Made by a program: the position numbers and the translations under genes
Notes under the pieces: generated by a model
Databases searched by the model: none
The model's input: the letters and a program-made list of their open reading frames with translations, nothing else
Told to the model about the DNA's origin: nothing
DNA from: Lacipirellula parvula
GTDB taxonomy: Bacteria; Planctomycetota; Planctomycetia; Pirellulales; Lacipirellulaceae
DNA length: 64,000 nt
Direction: 5' to 3'
Assembly: GCF_009177095.1 (NCBI RefSeq)
Contig: NZ_AP021861.1
Location: 4,198,501 to 4,262,500 of the forward strand
In this document: one piece after another, positions 62,728 through 64,000 of the stretch
Layout: every line of letters begins with the position of its first letter
How positions within the stretch are numbered: the stretch's first letter is position 1

Positions 62728-64000
62728 GATGCCAAAATCTTTCAGTGAAACAGCTGCGAAAGAAGCTCGGGTGGAGTTCTTTCACGGAAGTTTGAATAAG
62801 CACTTCCGATTGCAGCTGTCGCGTAACGCCAGCAAAAGCCCGCAGACTTGAGTTCTCTGCGAGAACCTCCTTTCTCGGCGCCCATTCGGGGCGGCCGAAC
62901 TGTATTCCAAGTTCGACCGCCCCAATTTATAGGCGTACCGCAAGAACTAACCTTCGGTGGCACTCGTCGTGCTGAACATACACGTCGACTGTCCACCGCC
63001 AATTGCTGCCACAGGACGCTCCTTCTCCCGAAGAAGCCTCGTGAAGCCGCTATACCTCCGACCACGGAAAACAGCAGCCGCAGGCTGTCCGCATGGGACC
63101 GCCTTAAGCCACCTTGATCTTCTGTCTGGCACCATGCCAGTCAGCCCTTTCGTCGTCGCTAATGTGCCCGGCACCACCCGTATGCACGCGAGCGGGCTTC
63201 GACTGCCTTGCCGAAGACACCGTCCGAAACAGACGAGGCTCCCGCCTCGACCGCTTTCGGCTTTCTACTCAGGCCACACTCCCTCACTACGGCGTTTCAA
63301 TCACCTGACTGATCAAGGCCAGGCACCGGGAACCACCCCGGCAGCCGCAGCGATTCCTGCGTTAGTCATGCACTTCGATTCTCAAGTCACGTGGCTATCG
63401 GGTGTTATCCCGAGGGCTCACTTAGCTCTATGGCCGGGCTTCCGCCACGGCATAGTTTCCGTAGTCCGACGACTACGATTTCAGGGGGCAGAACACAGAA
63501 GCTCCTCCCTTACCCATGAGCTAAGGCTCTTCGCCGTCAGCGATTCCCGATCGGGAATTTGTCTGACCTATTCGGCGACGTCTCTTGAGACTCTGACCGG
63601 TAAGCCCTCTCGGGCCTTTCATGGTAGAGCTATTCACCGTGGGTTTTTTCGACCCATCGCCGGACGCGATCAAACGTCCGATCCCGTTTATTGCTAAACG
63701 AGAGCTCCCCACACCGGCGCATGTTGAACGAACCCTTTCAGGTCACGAACCCCATGGGCGGATTTGCGGTTCATAAGACCGCTCACCAGCTTTGAAACAT
63801 GACAGCTCCAACGGGACTTTCCCGTCGGAACAATTTCCGCATCGCCCTCATTCCGAAGACTACGCTATTGGATAGAACGCTGAGATTACTCCACTGCGAT
63901 ACAAAGGCAGTGGGATTAATTCAGTGAGCCTCCATCGAACGAAGCGAGCGTGTCTCCACGCACTTCGCTCTACTGGCGAAGCGTTTGACAGGCGGTTAAC
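62728..64000 (-). ncRNA. Candidate very large structured non-coding RNA (5' end outside window)
   Basis: No convincing protein gene is present in these 1.27 kb, yet hairpins follow one another along the minus-strand sense. Examples are 63948-63961 (loop GAGA), 63683-63702 (GCAA), 63602-63617 (GAGA), 63437-63446 (GGAA), 63234-63249 (GGGA), 63460-63477 (7 bp, GTCG loop), 62888-62923 (14 bp) and an 8-bp closing pair 62750-62757/62812-62819. Five loops are GNRA only in the minus-strand sense, and G-U pairs there become A-C mismatches in the other sense. An intrinsic terminator ends it. No rRNA, RNase P, group I/II intron or known riboswitch core was recognised. It may be related to giant RNAs such as GOLLD or ROOL, untested. 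Confidence 0.62.

Larger units (their letters stand above)
42500..64000. mobile_element. Integrative genomic island beside tRNA-Leu (right end outside window)
   Basis: From the tRNA-Leu onward the sequence becomes visibly less GC-rich, gene spacing and ribosome sites change, and the products are two tyrosine recombinases, a VirD4/TraG-like ATPase, winged-helix proteins and many hypothetical proteins. I looked for a second copy of the tRNA 3' end (TTCAAGTCCGGCCTCCGG) to mark attR and found none, so the element should extend beyond 64000. Whether it is conjugative, mobilizable or degenerate cannot be told. The left boundary is inferred. Confidence 0.75.

Noticed and set aside
62957..63697. A 246-codon plus-strand frame in the hairpin-rich region
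   Set aside because: The product has no domain pattern, is rich in Arg, Pro and Ser in a way that follows the hairpin sequence, and has no ribosome site. The structured-RNA reading explains the region better.
62697..64000. rRNA, RNase P, group I or group II intron as explanation
   Set aside because: I did not find conserved rRNA stretches, the RNase P P4 context, or a group II domain V hairpin, and there is no reverse transcriptase frame. The GGGAAAGTCCC segment is inside a simple hairpin. A covariance-model search would settle this.
42500..64000. attR copy of the tRNA 3' end
   Set aside because: I looked for TTCAAGTCCGG and neighbouring words in the island and saw none, so the right boundary is not placed.

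Overview
The window looks like a chromosome segment from a Planctomycetes bacterium, probably of the Pirellulales. Support for this comes from the GC-rich coding DNA of the left 42 kb, a PEP-CTERM exported protein, a CPXCG-type small zinc protein, a very large AsmA-like protein, a TIGR03032/TPR/O-GlcNAc-transferase-like fusion, a Planctomycete-type outer-membrane beta-barrel and many palindromic intergenic repeats. No species is assigned.

Left part (1-42.4 kb), core and surface functions. 1-11.7 kb holds thiC, a heavy-metal-associated lipoprotein, an LplT-like MFS carrier, a PPK2 polyphosphate kinase, a soluble MCP/Cache protein, a short-chain dehydrogenase, a PEP-CTERM protein and a large secreted zinc metalloprotease. 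11.7-23.9 kb is a surface-glycan locus. RfbA and RfbB make dTDP-4-keto-6-deoxyglucose, a DegT-type aminotransferase can aminate it, and two acyltransferases could acylate the product. Glycosyltransferases, methyltransferases, a beta-propeller glycosidase-like protein and an MsbA-type ABC exporter complete the set. 24-42 kb carries a Tat-exported phospholipase C, a three-gene overlapping operon (OGT-like fusion, membrane protein, MFS carrier), a Tat-exported beta-carbonic anhydrase, a DUF374 acyltransferase, dapF, an AsmA-like protein, tilS and an outer-membrane barrel. At least three intergenic gaps share one 86-87 bp inverted-repeat element.

Right part (42.4-64 kb), a mobile island. A tRNA-Leu(CAA) with its terminator is followed immediately by a tyrosine recombinase. 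From there the DNA is visibly less GC-rich, genes often carry clear Shine-Dalgarno sequences, and most products are hypothetical or mobile-element proteins. The island holds a hairpin-rich region of about 360 bp, a transfer-like module (winged-helix proteins, polytopic membrane protein, VirD4/TraG-like ATPase), small membrane proteins, a membrane-anchored J-domain protein and a second tyrosine recombinase. The right end of the island lies outside the window.

The most notable cargo is on the minus strand at 54.2-60.4 kb. A protein with tandem ubiquitin-like beta-grasp segments fused to a family-E E2-like domain overlaps a JAB-peptidase/E1 fusion. Next to them lies an AAA+ ATPase overlapping a subtilisin-family peptidase. 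A divergent XRE regulator and an ImmA-type metalloprotease face this cassette across a 47 bp inverted-repeat operator that overlaps promoters in both directions. This suggests an inducible ubiquitin-like tagging system next to a proteolytic module. To the right, 62.7-64.0 kb has no convincing protein gene but is packed with hairpins. GNRA tetraloops and G-U pairs occur specifically in the minus-strand sense, and it ends at an intrinsic terminator, so I read it as a very large structured non-coding RNA running past the window edge.
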